A DNA stretch of 10,783 nucleotides from an uncultured Prevotella sp. GTDB lineage: Bacteria; Bacteroidota; Bacteroidia; Bacteroidales; Bacteroidaceae. A model generated the notes under the pieces. It was not told the DNA's origin and did not search any database. It saw nothing but the letters and a program-made list of their open reading frames with translations. Location of the stretch: positions 1 to 10,783 of the forward strand of contig CAAHDP010000386.1 of the NCBI GenBank assembly GCA_900770515.1, read 5' to 3'. This document shows, in pieces, positions 1-9,327 of this stretch (its first letter is position 1; every line of letters begins with the position of its first letter). The translations under genes were made by a program, and so were the position numbers.

Positions 1-587
1 CCATCATTAGGACTGTCGTTCTCCAAAACCGGAGTAAACCACAGGGCGGTTACGCCCAACTGGTTGAAATAATCCAGATGCTGGCGGATTCCCTCCAGGT
101 CGCCACCATGACGAAGACTAGGTGCCGTGCGGTCGCAGGTCTTGTCACGCATATTCTTAAAGGCATCATTCTTCAGATTGCCATTGGCAAAACGGTCGGG
201 CATCAGCATGTAGAGCACATCCTCGTTAGAGAAACCGATGCGCTTGTCGCCCGCCATCTCGCGGTTTTTCAACACATACTTCACCTTCTTCGACTGCTTG
301 CCCTGCTTGAAGTTGAGTGTCATCTCTCCAGCCTTGGCACCATCGAGATTGAGATACACCAGCAGGTAGTTAGGAGAATCGAGGCGGGCGATGCTATCCA
401 CCTTCACACCCGGATAATCCACGGTGACATCGGCATTCTTGATATCCTTGCCATACACCATCAGCTGGAGCGAAGCATCCTTCATACCCACATACCAGTC
501 GGTAGGTTCAATGCGGCTTACGTTGACTGCCGCATTCATACTTATTGCGCTACCCATAAGCACTAATGAAGCTATTATCTTTTTCAT
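1..587 (-). CDS. susA: SusA-like neopullulanase / cyclomaltodextrinase (GH13), N-terminal part
   Basis: Secreted alpha-amylase-family enzyme expected to cut maltooligosaccharides, cyclodextrins or pullulan in the periplasm. The start is ATG at 585-587; 195 codons are visible and the gene leaves the window at its left edge, so the 5' end is complete and the 3' end is missing. Residues 1-20 form a signal peptide (MKKIIASLVL, then small residues ending near N-A-A). Residues about 21-108 match the beta-sandwich N-domain of cyclomaltodextrinases, with a segment IEPTDWYVGMK typical of SusA. The GH13 barrel begins near 120: YMLMPDRFANG at 126-136, GGDLEGI at 161-167 and LGVTALWFTPV at 178-187. The catalytic Asp/Glu/Asp lie beyond the edge. 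It follows the pullulanase gene by 70 bp on the same strand with no TAnnTTTG box between them, so co-transcription is likely. The family is clear; the exact substrate preference is not. Confidence 0.88.
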   Translation of the reverse strand, partial: MKKIIASLVLMGSAISMNAAVNVSRIEPTDWYVGMKDASLQLMVYGKDIKNADVTVDYPGVKVDSIARLDSPNYLLVYLNLDGAKAGEMTLNFKQGKQSKKVKYVLKNREMAGDKRIGFSNEDVLYMLMPDRFANGNLKNDAFKNMRDKTCDRTAPSLRHGGDLEGIRQHLDYFNQLGVTALWFTPVLENDSPND

Positions 588-593
588 ATTTTA

Positions 594-662
594 CACCTTA
601 ATTATATATATAGACTATTCTTACACATTATTATATATATACCTTATTATATATAGACTATT
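594..662. repeat. Imperfect direct repeat pair in the AT-rich pulA-susA gap
   Basis: Two copies of a 23-26 bp unit lie at 594-619 and 640-662. Both begin (C/T)ACCTTA, continue with alternating TA and end in GACTATT. The left copy is longer by one A and one TA step. The right copy contains the stop codon of the pullulanase gene (658-660). The rest of the 70 bp gap is almost only A and T. I see no hairpin terminator and no promoter box here. It looks like a short local duplication. Confidence 0.6.
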
Positions 663-2628
663 TCTGATAAAGAATCAAGGCAGACTGATGAGCAACCTCT
701 ACTTCCTTGCCAGAGATGAAGCCCAGACCTTCCTCGTTGATAACACCATTGCAGCAAGCCACGGTGTAATTGCCCTCAGGAATCTGCATCTTCTTAGCCT
801 GCTTGTTGAAATTATAGATGACGATGATCTGCTTCCAGGCATCAATGCCCTCCAGGTTCTTGAGCTGGAAACCAACGAGGCAAGTCTGCTTGTTGCCCTT
901 GCTATCCTGACTAGGCAGGAACTCCAGATGCTCACGTACCTTATCGCCTGTAGAAAGACGGAAGGCCGGGTGGTTCTTGCGGAGCTGAATCAGATTCTTA
1001 TAGAAGGTGAATGCCTGTGGATACTTCTGCAAATTGGTCCAGGTAAACTGGTTGATGCTGTCAGGAGAGTTGTAGCTGTTGTGAACACCCTTCTTGTCGC
1101 GAAGCATCTCCTCGCCGGCAAGGATGAAAGGCACACCCTGCGAAGTGAACACGCAGGTCTGGGCAAGCTGGTCGATGCGGAGCAACTCGGCAGTACGCAT
1201 CTCTTCCGGGATATTCTTATCCGTCAGGGATGGGATGCTCGCCTTCAATCTATCTACCAGGCACATATCGTCGTGGCAGCTTACATAGCTGATCTGCTCA
1301 GTTGGGTTGTTGGTCCAAGGCTTCTTGTCATAATTCACCTTGTTCATATCCACCTGCGGATGAGCGATGCCACCCACGATACCGAACTTCAGACTCTCCT
1401 CCTCGCCAGGAAGACCAGCCAGGAGCGCACCCTTATGGTCATCAGAGAAAGGACCACGGAGTGCATCACGCATATCATCGCTGAAAGCACCGATACCCTT
1501 CAACTGCTGGGTATTCGCCTTCATGGCAAGTTTCTCCGCAGGATAAGCACAGCTGCCTGCACTCCAACCCTCACCATAGATATAGATGCTAGGATCGATG
1601 CGGTTTACCATCTCACGGATTGCCTGCATGGTCTCTATATCGTGAACACCCATCAGGTCGAAGCGGAAGCCATCAATATGGAATTCATCAATCCAGTACT
1701 TCACGCTCTCCAGCATAAATTGGCGCATCAAAGGCTTTTCTGATGCGGTCTCGTTGCCGCAGCCGGAACCATCGCTATACTTTCCATCTTTATTCTTGCG
1801 ATAATAATAATCAGGATAAGTACGCTGGAAGTTGCTGCCATTGATATCGAAGGTATGATTATACACGGCATCGAAAATCACTCGGATGCCAGCCTTGTGC
1901 AATGCCATCACCATTTCCTTGAACTCCTTGATGCGGGTTCCTGGCGAATAAGGGTCGGTACTGTAGCTGCCTTCCGGCACATTATAGTTCTTCGGATCGT
2001 AACCCCAGTTGAACTGAGGCTTATCAAGTTTGGTTTCATCTACGGATGCGTAATCGAACACCGGCTGGAAATGGATGGCATTGATGCCGAGGTTCTTGAG
2101 ATATTCGATAGCCTTAGGTTCGGTGAGGGCGAGATACTTGCCCTGATATTTCAAACCCGATGTAGGAGAAACAGAGAAATCACGCACGTGAAGCTCGTAG
2201 ATAACGAGGTCGGCTGGCGACTGGATGGCAGGACGCACATCCTTGTCCCATCCCACAGGGTCGGTATCATACAAATCAACGATAGCACCACGGTTTCCGT
2301 TGACACCTACAGCCTTAGCAAATGTACCTGGAGTTTCACCCTTACCAATATCGAAGGTATAGAACTTACCCTTCAGGTCACCCTTCACGGTAGCCTCCCA
2401 TCGTTCATCGCCCATCTTCTTCATCTTCAGCGTCTTGTAAGCCTTACCTTTTTGTCCATCCTTATAAAGACGGATGGTAACAGAAGACTTGCCTGCTGTT
2501 GGGGCATTGAGTACGAACATGGTTTTCTCCTTGGAATACATCATCTCATTGAATGTCTGCTGCGCATTCAATGAAGTTGGTAAAATCGATGCTGTCAATG
2601 CTGCAATTATTAGTTTCTGGATTTTCAT
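658..2628 (-). CDS. pulA: Type I pullulanase, secreted (GH13_14)
   Basis: Debranching enzyme that cleaves alpha-1,6 bonds in pullulan, amylopectin and branched dextrins. I chose the ATG at 2626-2628 (656 aa) over an in-frame ATG nine codons upstream at 2653-2655, because the shorter form starts directly with a signal peptide: MKIQKLIIAALTASILPTS, then L-N-A-Q. A beta-sandwich domain covers about 25-135. The barrel follows with the type I pullulanase signature in the form FNWGYDP (206-212), region I DAVYNHT (253-259), region II GFRFD with nucleophile D324, region III YGEGW with acid E353, and region IV SCHDD with stabiliser D453. A C-terminal beta domain ends at SALILYQK. Region IV has Asp-Asp where many GH13 enzymes have Asp-Asn. 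There is no lipobox Cys after the signal peptide, so it is probably periplasmic. It lies between GH97 and the susA homologue on the same strand. Confidence 0.93.
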   Translation of the reverse strand: MKIQKLIIAALTASILPTSLNAQQTFNEMMYSKEKTMFVLNAPTAGKSSVTIRLYKDGQKGKAYKTLKMKKMGDERWEATVKGDLKGKFYTFDIGKGETPGTFAKAVGVNGNRGAIVDLYDTDPVGWDKDVRPAIQSPADLVIYELHVRDFSVSPTSGLKYQGKYLALTEPKAIEYLKNLGINAIHFQPVFDYASVDETKLDKPQFNWGYDPKNYNVPEGSYSTDPYSPGTRIKEFKEMVMALHKAGIRVIFDAVYNHTFDINGSNFQRTYPDYYYRKNKDGKYSDGSGCGNETASEKPLMRQFMLESVKYWIDEFHIDGFRFDLMGVHDIETMQAIREMVNRIDPSIYIYGEGWSAGSCAYPAEKLAMKANTQQLKGIGAFSDDMRDALRGPFSDDHKGALLAGLPGEEESLKFGIVGGIAHPQVDMNKVNYDKKPWTNNPTEQISYVSCHDDMCLVDRLKASIPSLTDKNIPEEMRTAELLRIDQLAQTCVFTSQGVPFILAGEEMLRDKKGVHNSYNSPDSINQFTWTNLQKYPQAFTFYKNLIQLRKNHPAFRLSTGDKVREHLEFLPSQDSKGNKQTCLVGFQLKNLEGIDAWKQIIVIYNFNKQAKKMQIPEGNYTVACCNGVINEEGLGFISGKEVEVAHQSALILYQK

Positions 2629-2671
2629 TCTTATTATAAAATTGGTAGTTGTCATAATTAAACCGAAAAGG

Positions 2672-2705
2672 AGTTTAGGGAAGAAATCAGAATCTTCCCT
2701 AAACT
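2672..2705 (-). terminator. Perfect 13-bp hairpin between GH97 and pulA
   Basis: The arms 2672-2684 and 2693-2705 are perfectly complementary over 13 bp with an 8-nt loop. The structure begins 25 bp past the GH97 stop codon and ends 44 bp before the chosen pullulanase start. On the minus strand the hairpin is followed only by CTCCTTTTCGGTTTAATT, a poor U-tract, so it may be a leaky terminator or an mRNA-stabilising or processing structure. I find no TAnnTTTG promoter between it and pulA, so pulA probably depends on read-through. Confidence 0.6.
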
Positions 2706-2729
2706 TCTACTTTTCTATGTTTCTAATCA

Positions 2730-4874
<2,145 letters not shown>

Positions 4875-4948
4875 TTATTGCCTATTCTTGTTTTTTTGAA
4901 TTCTTGTTAGTTAACCTTAATCATAATCTGTTTATTCTTAAGACAGTG

Positions 4949-4956
4949 CAAAGATA
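4949..4956 (-). promoter_or_regulatory. Predicted GH97 (susB) promoter -7 box
   Basis: The minus strand reads TATCTTTGCA, a full match to the Bacteroidetes -7 element TAnnTTTG. It lies 84 bp before the GH97 start codon, which implies a leader of about 77 nt. About 20 bp further upstream I see no TTTG; that position is occupied by the malQ terminator stem. The palindromic operator centre is 62.5 bp upstream of the first T of the box. Confidence 0.7.
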
Positions 4957-4964
4957 CAAAAAAC

Positions 4965-4998
4965 AAAAATACCCTCCGCTAAATGGGAGGGTATTTTT
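4965..4998 (-). terminator. Intrinsic terminator of malQ, inside the GH97 promoter region
   Basis: Perfect 13-bp stem (4965-4977 with 4986-4998) and 8-nt loop. The core CCCTCC/GGAGGG is flanked by A5 and T5, so it can work in both directions. On the minus strand it is followed by T-rich sequence (GTTTTTTGTATC). It lies 55 bp past the malQ stop. It sits between the operator at 5011-5026 and the GH97 -7 box, so the terminator of one gene takes up the -33 region of the next. Confidence 0.8.
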
Positions 4999-5010
4999 CC
5001 GTATATCAAG

Positions 5011-5026
5011 GTGCAAACGTTTGCAC
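5011..5026. promoter_or_regulatory. LacI-family operator upstream of GH97
   Basis: Perfect 16-bp palindrome GTGCAAACGTTTGCAC with the central CG typical of LacI-family operators. It lies between the malQ stop codon and the malQ terminator, with its centre 62.5 bp upstream of the GH97 -7 box. It is the most symmetric of three copies in the window. Binding by the LacI-family protein encoded at 9326-10351 is inferred from proximity and sequence type. Confidence 0.85.
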
Positions 5027-5052
5027 GATTTTGCATTTGCTATTGCAATATT

Positions 5053-7728
5053 TTAGTTGCGGCCACCCTGAGCTATCAGTTCGGTGATGTTCTCCATGAA
5101 CTCCTTGCTGGCAGCCAATTCTTCCAGACTGAGGTGCATGCGATAGCGCCAGTAGTGCTTTGGATTGGCAGGGATGTTGATGCGCTCGGCATCGGCATCC
5201 GGCAGACGGAGTTTTTCATCGATGGCCAACCAATCCTGAACGCTCAATACGCAGAGCATGGATGGAGAGGTAAGATGGCGGGAGATGATGTCTCTTGCCA
5301 ACCAACCAGGGAGCGGATGAGGAGCAGGTCCTTCCCGATAGAGCATCGTGTTGTAATACTCCTGGGTACGGGAGATATTCTCGTCCCACCACATACGCAA
5401 GGTAGGCATATCATGACTTGAGATGGTGCAGACAGAGCGGTATGGATTACGGCTCAAATGACCAAACTTCACGCTAGGATCCTTTGGCATGCTCTGGAGT
5501 TCCAGACTCAATATCTTCAATTCGTTCATCACCCATGGCACACAATCAGGTACCATACCCAGGTCTTCGGCACAAACCAGCATGCGGGTAGCCTGAACCA
5601 GCTTAGGCAACTTCTTCATCGCCTCGCCATACCAGAACTGGTTGTTGCGGCGATAGAAGTAGTCGTTGTAAAGACGATTGAACGCAGCCTTGTCAACATC
5701 ATAGAGCGACTCGTAGATAAAGTCGAGCTGTGCCGAGATACGTGGATGGAAGAGCTCTGGGTTTTTGCGGTCGCGAACGAAGAGCACATCGCTGATCAGG
5801 GCATACAAGCCATCACGCAACCAGATATCCTTCTCATCAGTTACATTCTGGAAGAGAGCCTCCACCTTGCGCTGGGTATCTACCTCAGGCTTCATCTGAT
5901 AGCGTTCCTCATCCAGACGGTCGAGATACTTCTCCTTCACTTCGTCGGCACGCTCATGGAACATACGGTCCAATATCCAGTCGGTGATGAACGGACGGAG
6001 GAATCTGTCCTCCTGGAAGTTCAAGCCGTAGCTCTGAATCTCCTCACGGGTCATGCCGAGGGCTGGGGCAAACTGTCCGAGCAAACCATGCACGCTATCC
6101 ACAGGAATTTCCCAGATGCGGAAGAAGCCGAGCACATGGTCGATGCGATAGGCATCAAAGAACTTCGACATGTTCTGGAAGCGGCGGGTCCACCACTGGC
6201 AACCATCCTTCAACATCTCATCCCAGTTATAAGTAGGGAATCCCCAGTTCTGACCATTCACAGAGAAATCATCAGGTGGAGCACCCGCCTGACCGTTCAG
6301 ATTGAAGTACTTAGGCTCCATCCAGACATCGCAGCTGTGGCGATGTACACCAATAGGAATATCACCCTTCAGGATAACACCCTTTGCCTTGGCATGCTCG
6401 TGTGCCTCCTGCATCTGCTTGTTCAGGATGAACTGCACGAAGTAGAAGAACTCCACATTCTGGTATGCCTCGGTTTCAGGGTTGGTCAAATCCTTGCGCT
6501 CAGCCTCATCCCAGATGTTATGGTCTGGCCACTGAGTGAAGTCGGCAGTGCCATTCTTGTCGCGCAGGTAAGAATACTGTGCGTAAGGCACGAGCCACTG
6601 TTGTGTATCCTGAATGAAAGCCTTGAAATCGGCTCCCGACATCATCTTTTTACCTTCCTGTGCAAATATCTGTTGCAGATAATCCTGCTTGTAATCATTC
6701 ACCTTCTCATAATCAATCTGATGCAAGGCATTGAGTTTCTTGCGGGTCTTCTCTGCCTCCTCGCGAGCCTTCTTGTCCTTCAACGCTGGCAACGCATTCA
6801 GATCGGCATACATCGGATGGATGGCGAAGACGCTGATACAGCTGTATGGATAACTGTCCGTCCAAGTGTGGGTGATGGTGGTATCGTTGATAGGCAACAG
6901 CTGAAGCACTTTCTGTCCGGTTGAAGCCACGAGGTCGATCATGGTCTTCAGATCACCGAAGTCGCCCACACCGGCACTCTTCTCACTACGCAGAGAGAAC
7001 ACCGGAACCAATGTTCCGGCCACCTTGCGGTTGTAGAGGGCGAAGAATGCCTGGTCCAGATCATAAGCGATGGCATCGCCTGCCTTCATCTCCGGTAGGT
7101 CGATGGTGCGGTTCATGCCTGTTTCCCAGAAAAGCAGGTTCCTCTTCTCGTTGTAAGCCACAAACTTGAACTCCATGTGAGAGGTCTGCAGATGAGCAGC
7201 ATCCACATCTGCCACCCATTCGTTATAGGTGTGCTGTGTCATCTTCAGCATTTTTTCTGCATTCCATGCACCCAGCACGTTGTCGGCACCTACAAGTCCG
7301 AGTCTTTCTCCATCACGAAGCTGAGGGGCACGCACGATGAGACGCACGGTTTTGGCACAGTTTTGCATCGCCAGTTCTTCTGGAGCCTGGTGATTGATGC
7401 AATCGGTGAAGGCACTGCTGTAAAGATAAGCATCCTCAGGTATCACCTTCCAACTGTCATAGAGGGTGAACTCATCCGCCTTGGTGGCGTTCAGTTCCAG
7501 ACGATGCTTCACGAGAAGCCACTCGGTCTTGAGCACCCTGCCATCGCGCTCTACCCTATAATAATAGGTGTAAGCCTTTGCTGGCTGTTCTACACACCAG
7601 TCTAGCGACCACTTCTCACCATTGAGAGTAGTCATCGGGAACCTAAGTTCCTCATCCTCCTTCTGAATGTTCAAGACGAGCTGCTCGCCGAACACTGTTT
7701 TGTATTCTATGTTAAAATGAATTGTCAT
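5053..7728 (-). CDS. malQ: 4-alpha-glucanotransferase, DPE2-like (CBM20-CBM20-GH77)
   Basis: Cytoplasmic disproportionating enzyme that transfers glucosyl or maltooligosyl units between alpha-1,4-glucans. It has 891 aa and no signal peptide; the first ATG (7726-7728) opens directly into a carbohydrate-binding fold. Two CBM20-like modules lie at about 1-100 and 126-225 (the second with VGADNVLGAWN at 146-156). GH77 starts near 238. Catalytic residues are nucleophile D530 (AYRIDHVLGFFR), acid/base E721 (VCAEDLG) and stabiliser D773 (SSHDMPTLR). Classical MalQ has about 50 residues between nucleophile and acid/base. Here there are 191, which matches the insertion of the DPE2 branch known from plant cytosol, where maltose is the donor and glycogen-like glucan the acceptor. 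It has its own operator and promoter, and a strong terminator follows it. Confidence 0.94.
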   Translation of the reverse strand: MTIHFNIEYKTVFGEQLVLNIQKEDEELRFPMTTLNGEKWSLDWCVEQPAKAYTYYYRVERDGRVLKTEWLLVKHRLELNATKADEFTLYDSWKVIPEDAYLYSSAFTDCINHQAPEELAMQNCAKTVRLIVRAPQLRDGERLGLVGADNVLGAWNAEKMLKMTQHTYNEWVADVDAAHLQTSHMEFKFVAYNEKRNLLFWETGMNRTIDLPEMKAGDAIAYDLDQAFFALYNRKVAGTLVPVFSLRSEKSAGVGDFGDLKTMIDLVASTGQKVLQLLPINDTTITHTWTDSYPYSCISVFAIHPMYADLNALPALKDKKAREEAEKTRKKLNALHQIDYEKVNDYKQDYLQQIFAQEGKKMMSGADFKAFIQDTQQWLVPYAQYSYLRDKNGTADFTQWPDHNIWDEAERKDLTNPETEAYQNVEFFYFVQFILNKQMQEAHEHAKAKGVILKGDIPIGVHRHSCDVWMEPKYFNLNGQAGAPPDDFSVNGQNWGFPTYNWDEMLKDGCQWWTRRFQNMSKFFDAYRIDHVLGFFRIWEIPVDSVHGLLGQFAPALGMTREEIQSYGLNFQEDRFLRPFITDWILDRMFHERADEVKEKYLDRLDEERYQMKPEVDTQRKVEALFQNVTDEKDIWLRDGLYALISDVLFVRDRKNPELFHPRISAQLDFIYESLYDVDKAAFNRLYNDYFYRRNNQFWYGEAMKKLPKLVQATRMLVCAEDLGMVPDCVPWVMNELKILSLELQSMPKDPSVKFGHLSRNPYRSVCTISSHDMPTLRMWWDENISRTQEYYNTMLYREGPAPHPLPGWLARDIISRHLTSPSMLCVLSVQDWLAIDEKLRLPDADAERINIPANPKHYWRYRMHLSLEELAASKEFMENITELIAQGGRN

Positions 7729-7772
7729 AAGACTCCACTTAGAGGTTAGTTATTTATTTTTTATTTCCGATG

Positions 7773-7780
7773 CGAAATTA
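7773..7780 (-). promoter_or_regulatory. Predicted malQ promoter -7 box
   Basis: The minus strand reads TAATTTCG, one mismatch from TAnnTTTG, 44 bp before the malQ start codon. This gives a leader of about 38 nt. No TTTG is seen about 20 bp upstream. The choice of this box is supported by its distance of 62.5 bp from the operator centre, the same as for GH97 and lacI. Confidence 0.5.
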
Positions 7781-7835
7781 GCAAAAAAATCCGTATTATA
7801 TATGTTTCTTTTTGCACAAATCGAGAAAAAACAAA

Positions 7836-7849
7836 TGCAAACGTTTGCA
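7836..7849. promoter_or_regulatory. LacI-family operator upstream of malQ
   Basis: Perfect 14-bp palindrome TGCAAACGTTTGCA, 20 bp past the transporter stop codon and 107 bp before malQ. Its centre is 62.5 bp upstream of the predicted malQ -7 box. I see no terminator hairpin between the transporter and malQ, so malQ may be served both by read-through and by its own regulated promoter. Confidence 0.85.
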
Positions 7850-7869
7850 CCCATTCTTCTTGACAAGCC

Positions 7870-9183
7870 TCATTTCTTATCCTTAATGATGCTGACAGAT
7901 AAAGCACCGGCGATGAGCAATACACCAGCCACAATCATCATGTCGCTCTGATGAGAACCAACCAGACTCAAGATGACACCACCACAGATGGCTGCCACAA
8001 TCTGAGGAATACAGATGGTTCCATTGAACAATCCCAGATAAGCACCCATGTGACCATAGCCCTGCAAGGCGTTGGTAACAAAGGTGAAAGGCATGGCCAG
8101 CATGGCTGCCCAACCCGCACCAATCATCAGGAATGGGATAAACTGCAAGTACTGGTCGTGCAGGAATGGGATCAGAGCGAAGCCCACGCCACCAATCAGC
8201 AAGCTCACGCTATAAGCCATTTTGGTGTTCTTGAACTGAGGAAGCACCACAGCCCACAGCACGCTGCCCACAGCCTGTACGGCAAAGAGAATGCCCACCC
8301 AGTTGCCTGCTTCCTGAAATTCAGCCGACTTAGGGTCGGTGGTATTCCAAACGGTTTCGGCGATGGCACCCGTAGAATAGTTCCAGAGATAGAGGAAGCC
8401 AGCCCAGCAGAAGAACTGTACCAGTCCCACCTTCCAGAAGGTAGAAGGCGCATTCTTCAAGAGCGTAATCCAATCGGCCTTACCCTCTTCTTCCTTTTCC
8501 ACATCACCAGCTACGCCATTATACTCCGCATACTGCTGCGGATTCCACTCCTTCACCTTCATCGTGGTGTAGATCACGCAGAGAATCAAGATGGCAGCAC
8601 CCACATAGAACGACCAGATAACGGAATCAGGAACCACGCCCTGTTCTGCCACGTTCTTGATACCCAGGAAGGTAAAGAGGAATGGGAAGATGTAACCAGC
8701 CACAGAACCGGCATTGCAGAGGAAACTCTGGATAGAGTATGCCTTTGCCTTCTGCTTCTCGTTCACCATGTCGCCCACCAGCATCTTAAACGGCTGCATC
8801 GCCATGTTGATGCTCGTATCCAGAAACATCAGGGCTATCAGGCCAAAGAGCATCGCACCGCTCACGGTCAGGCCCAGCGAACCGGCATTCGGCAGCAGGC
8901 ACATCACGAGGACGGCGATGGTGGCACCCACGAAGAGATAAGGGATGCGGCGGCCGAACCGACACCAGGTCTTATCGCTCAGTGTACCTACGATAGGCTG
9001 CACCAGGATTCCCATCAATGGAGGGAGAATCCAGAAATAACTCAAGTTGTGTGGGTCAGCACCCAACGTTGCAAAGATTCGGGAGATGTTGGCGCTCTGA
9101 AGGGCGTATGCAATCTGTACCCCGAAGAAACCGAAGCTCAGGTTCCAGAGCTTCCAGAAACTCAAATCAGGTTTTTGTGTCAT
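7870..9183 (-). CDS. MFS sugar transporter, SLC45 / sucrose-maltose type
   Basis: Inner-membrane carrier of 437 aa with about 12 hydrophobic segments, likely a proton symporter for maltose or short maltooligosaccharides. The MFS loop 2-3 motif appears as GTLSDKTWCRFGRRIPYL (66-83), with the R-x-G-R-R form shared by plant sucrose carriers and SLC45 proteins. A charged cytoplasmic loop at about 209-240 (with EKEEEGK) splits the two halves. A polar stretch NTTDPKSAEFQE (280-291) sits between later segments. The start ATG at 9181-9183 leads into NLSFGFFGVQIAYALQ, typical of this family. It lies between the lacI gene and malQ, which points to alpha-glucosides as substrate. No operator or clear separate promoter is seen, so it is probably transcribed with lacI. 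The specificity is inferred from context only. Confidence 0.9.
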   Translation of the reverse strand: MTQKPDLSFWKLWNLSFGFFGVQIAYALQSANISRIFATLGADPHNLSYFWILPPLMGILVQPIVGTLSDKTWCRFGRRIPYLFVGATIAVLVMCLLPNAGSLGLTVSGAMLFGLIALMFLDTSINMAMQPFKMLVGDMVNEKQKAKAYSIQSFLCNAGSVAGYIFPFLFTFLGIKNVAEQGVVPDSVIWSFYVGAAILILCVIYTTMKVKEWNPQQYAEYNGVAGDVEKEEEGKADWITLLKNAPSTFWKVGLVQFFCWAGFLYLWNYSTGAIAETVWNTTDPKSAEFQEAGNWVGILFAVQAVGSVLWAVVLPQFKNTKMAYSVSLLIGGVGFALIPFLHDQYLQFIPFLMIGAGWAAMLAMPFTFVTNALQGYGHMGAYLGLFNGTICIPQIVAAICGGVILSLVGSHQSDMMIVAGVLLIAGALSVSIIKDKK

Positions 9184-9198
9184 ATTGTTATACTTTAA

Positions 9199-9327
9199 AT
9201 TTTGAACATTGAAATTTGAACTTTATGATTACCCTTACTTTGATTTTGAACATTGAAATTCACAAAGGACATTAGGTTATTAGAGCTGTTTATAAAGTTC
9301 AATGTTCAAAGCTCAAAGTTCAAAGTT
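9199..9327. repeat. TTTGAAC-type repeat cluster between lacI and the transporter gene
   Basis: The 18-bp word ATTTTGAACATTGAAATT occurs twice, identically, at 9199-9216 and 9243-9260. An inverted relative, AAGTTCAATGTTCAAA, lies at 9295-9310 and continues into repeated TCAAAG units to 9325, touching the lacI stop codon (9326-9328). On the minus-strand transcript the inverted copy comes first and can pair over 13 bp with either of the two later copies, which gives two mutually exclusive hairpins. There is no U-tract of terminator quality. The cluster fills most of the 142-bp gap. Confidence 0.75.

Noticed and set aside
424..1743. Plus-strand ORF of 439 codons
   Set aside because: It is the antisense shadow of the pullulanase gene, whose GH13 motifs are intact on the minus strand; the plus-strand product shows no family features.
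2653..2655. Upstream in-frame ATG for pulA
   Set aside because: It would add nine residues before an otherwise standard signal peptide; the ATG at 2626-2628 fits secretion better.
4947..4953. GTGCAAA-like operator half at the GH97 -7 box, and similarly at the susC box
   Set aside because: TTTGCA is part of the usual extended -7 consensus of Bacteroidetes, which explains the resemblance.
5458..6924. Plus-strand ORF of 488 codons
   Set aside because: Antisense to malQ; its composition mirrors the reverse complement of the GH77 gene and no motif is seen.
7811..7817. TTTGCAC half-site near the malQ operator
   Set aside because: A single half-site without a partner arm, 33 bp from the full palindrome; too short to call.
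7951..9198. Plus-strand ORF of 415 codons, rich in His and Gln
   Set aside because: Antisense to the MFS transporter; hydrophobic codons read backwards give this composition.
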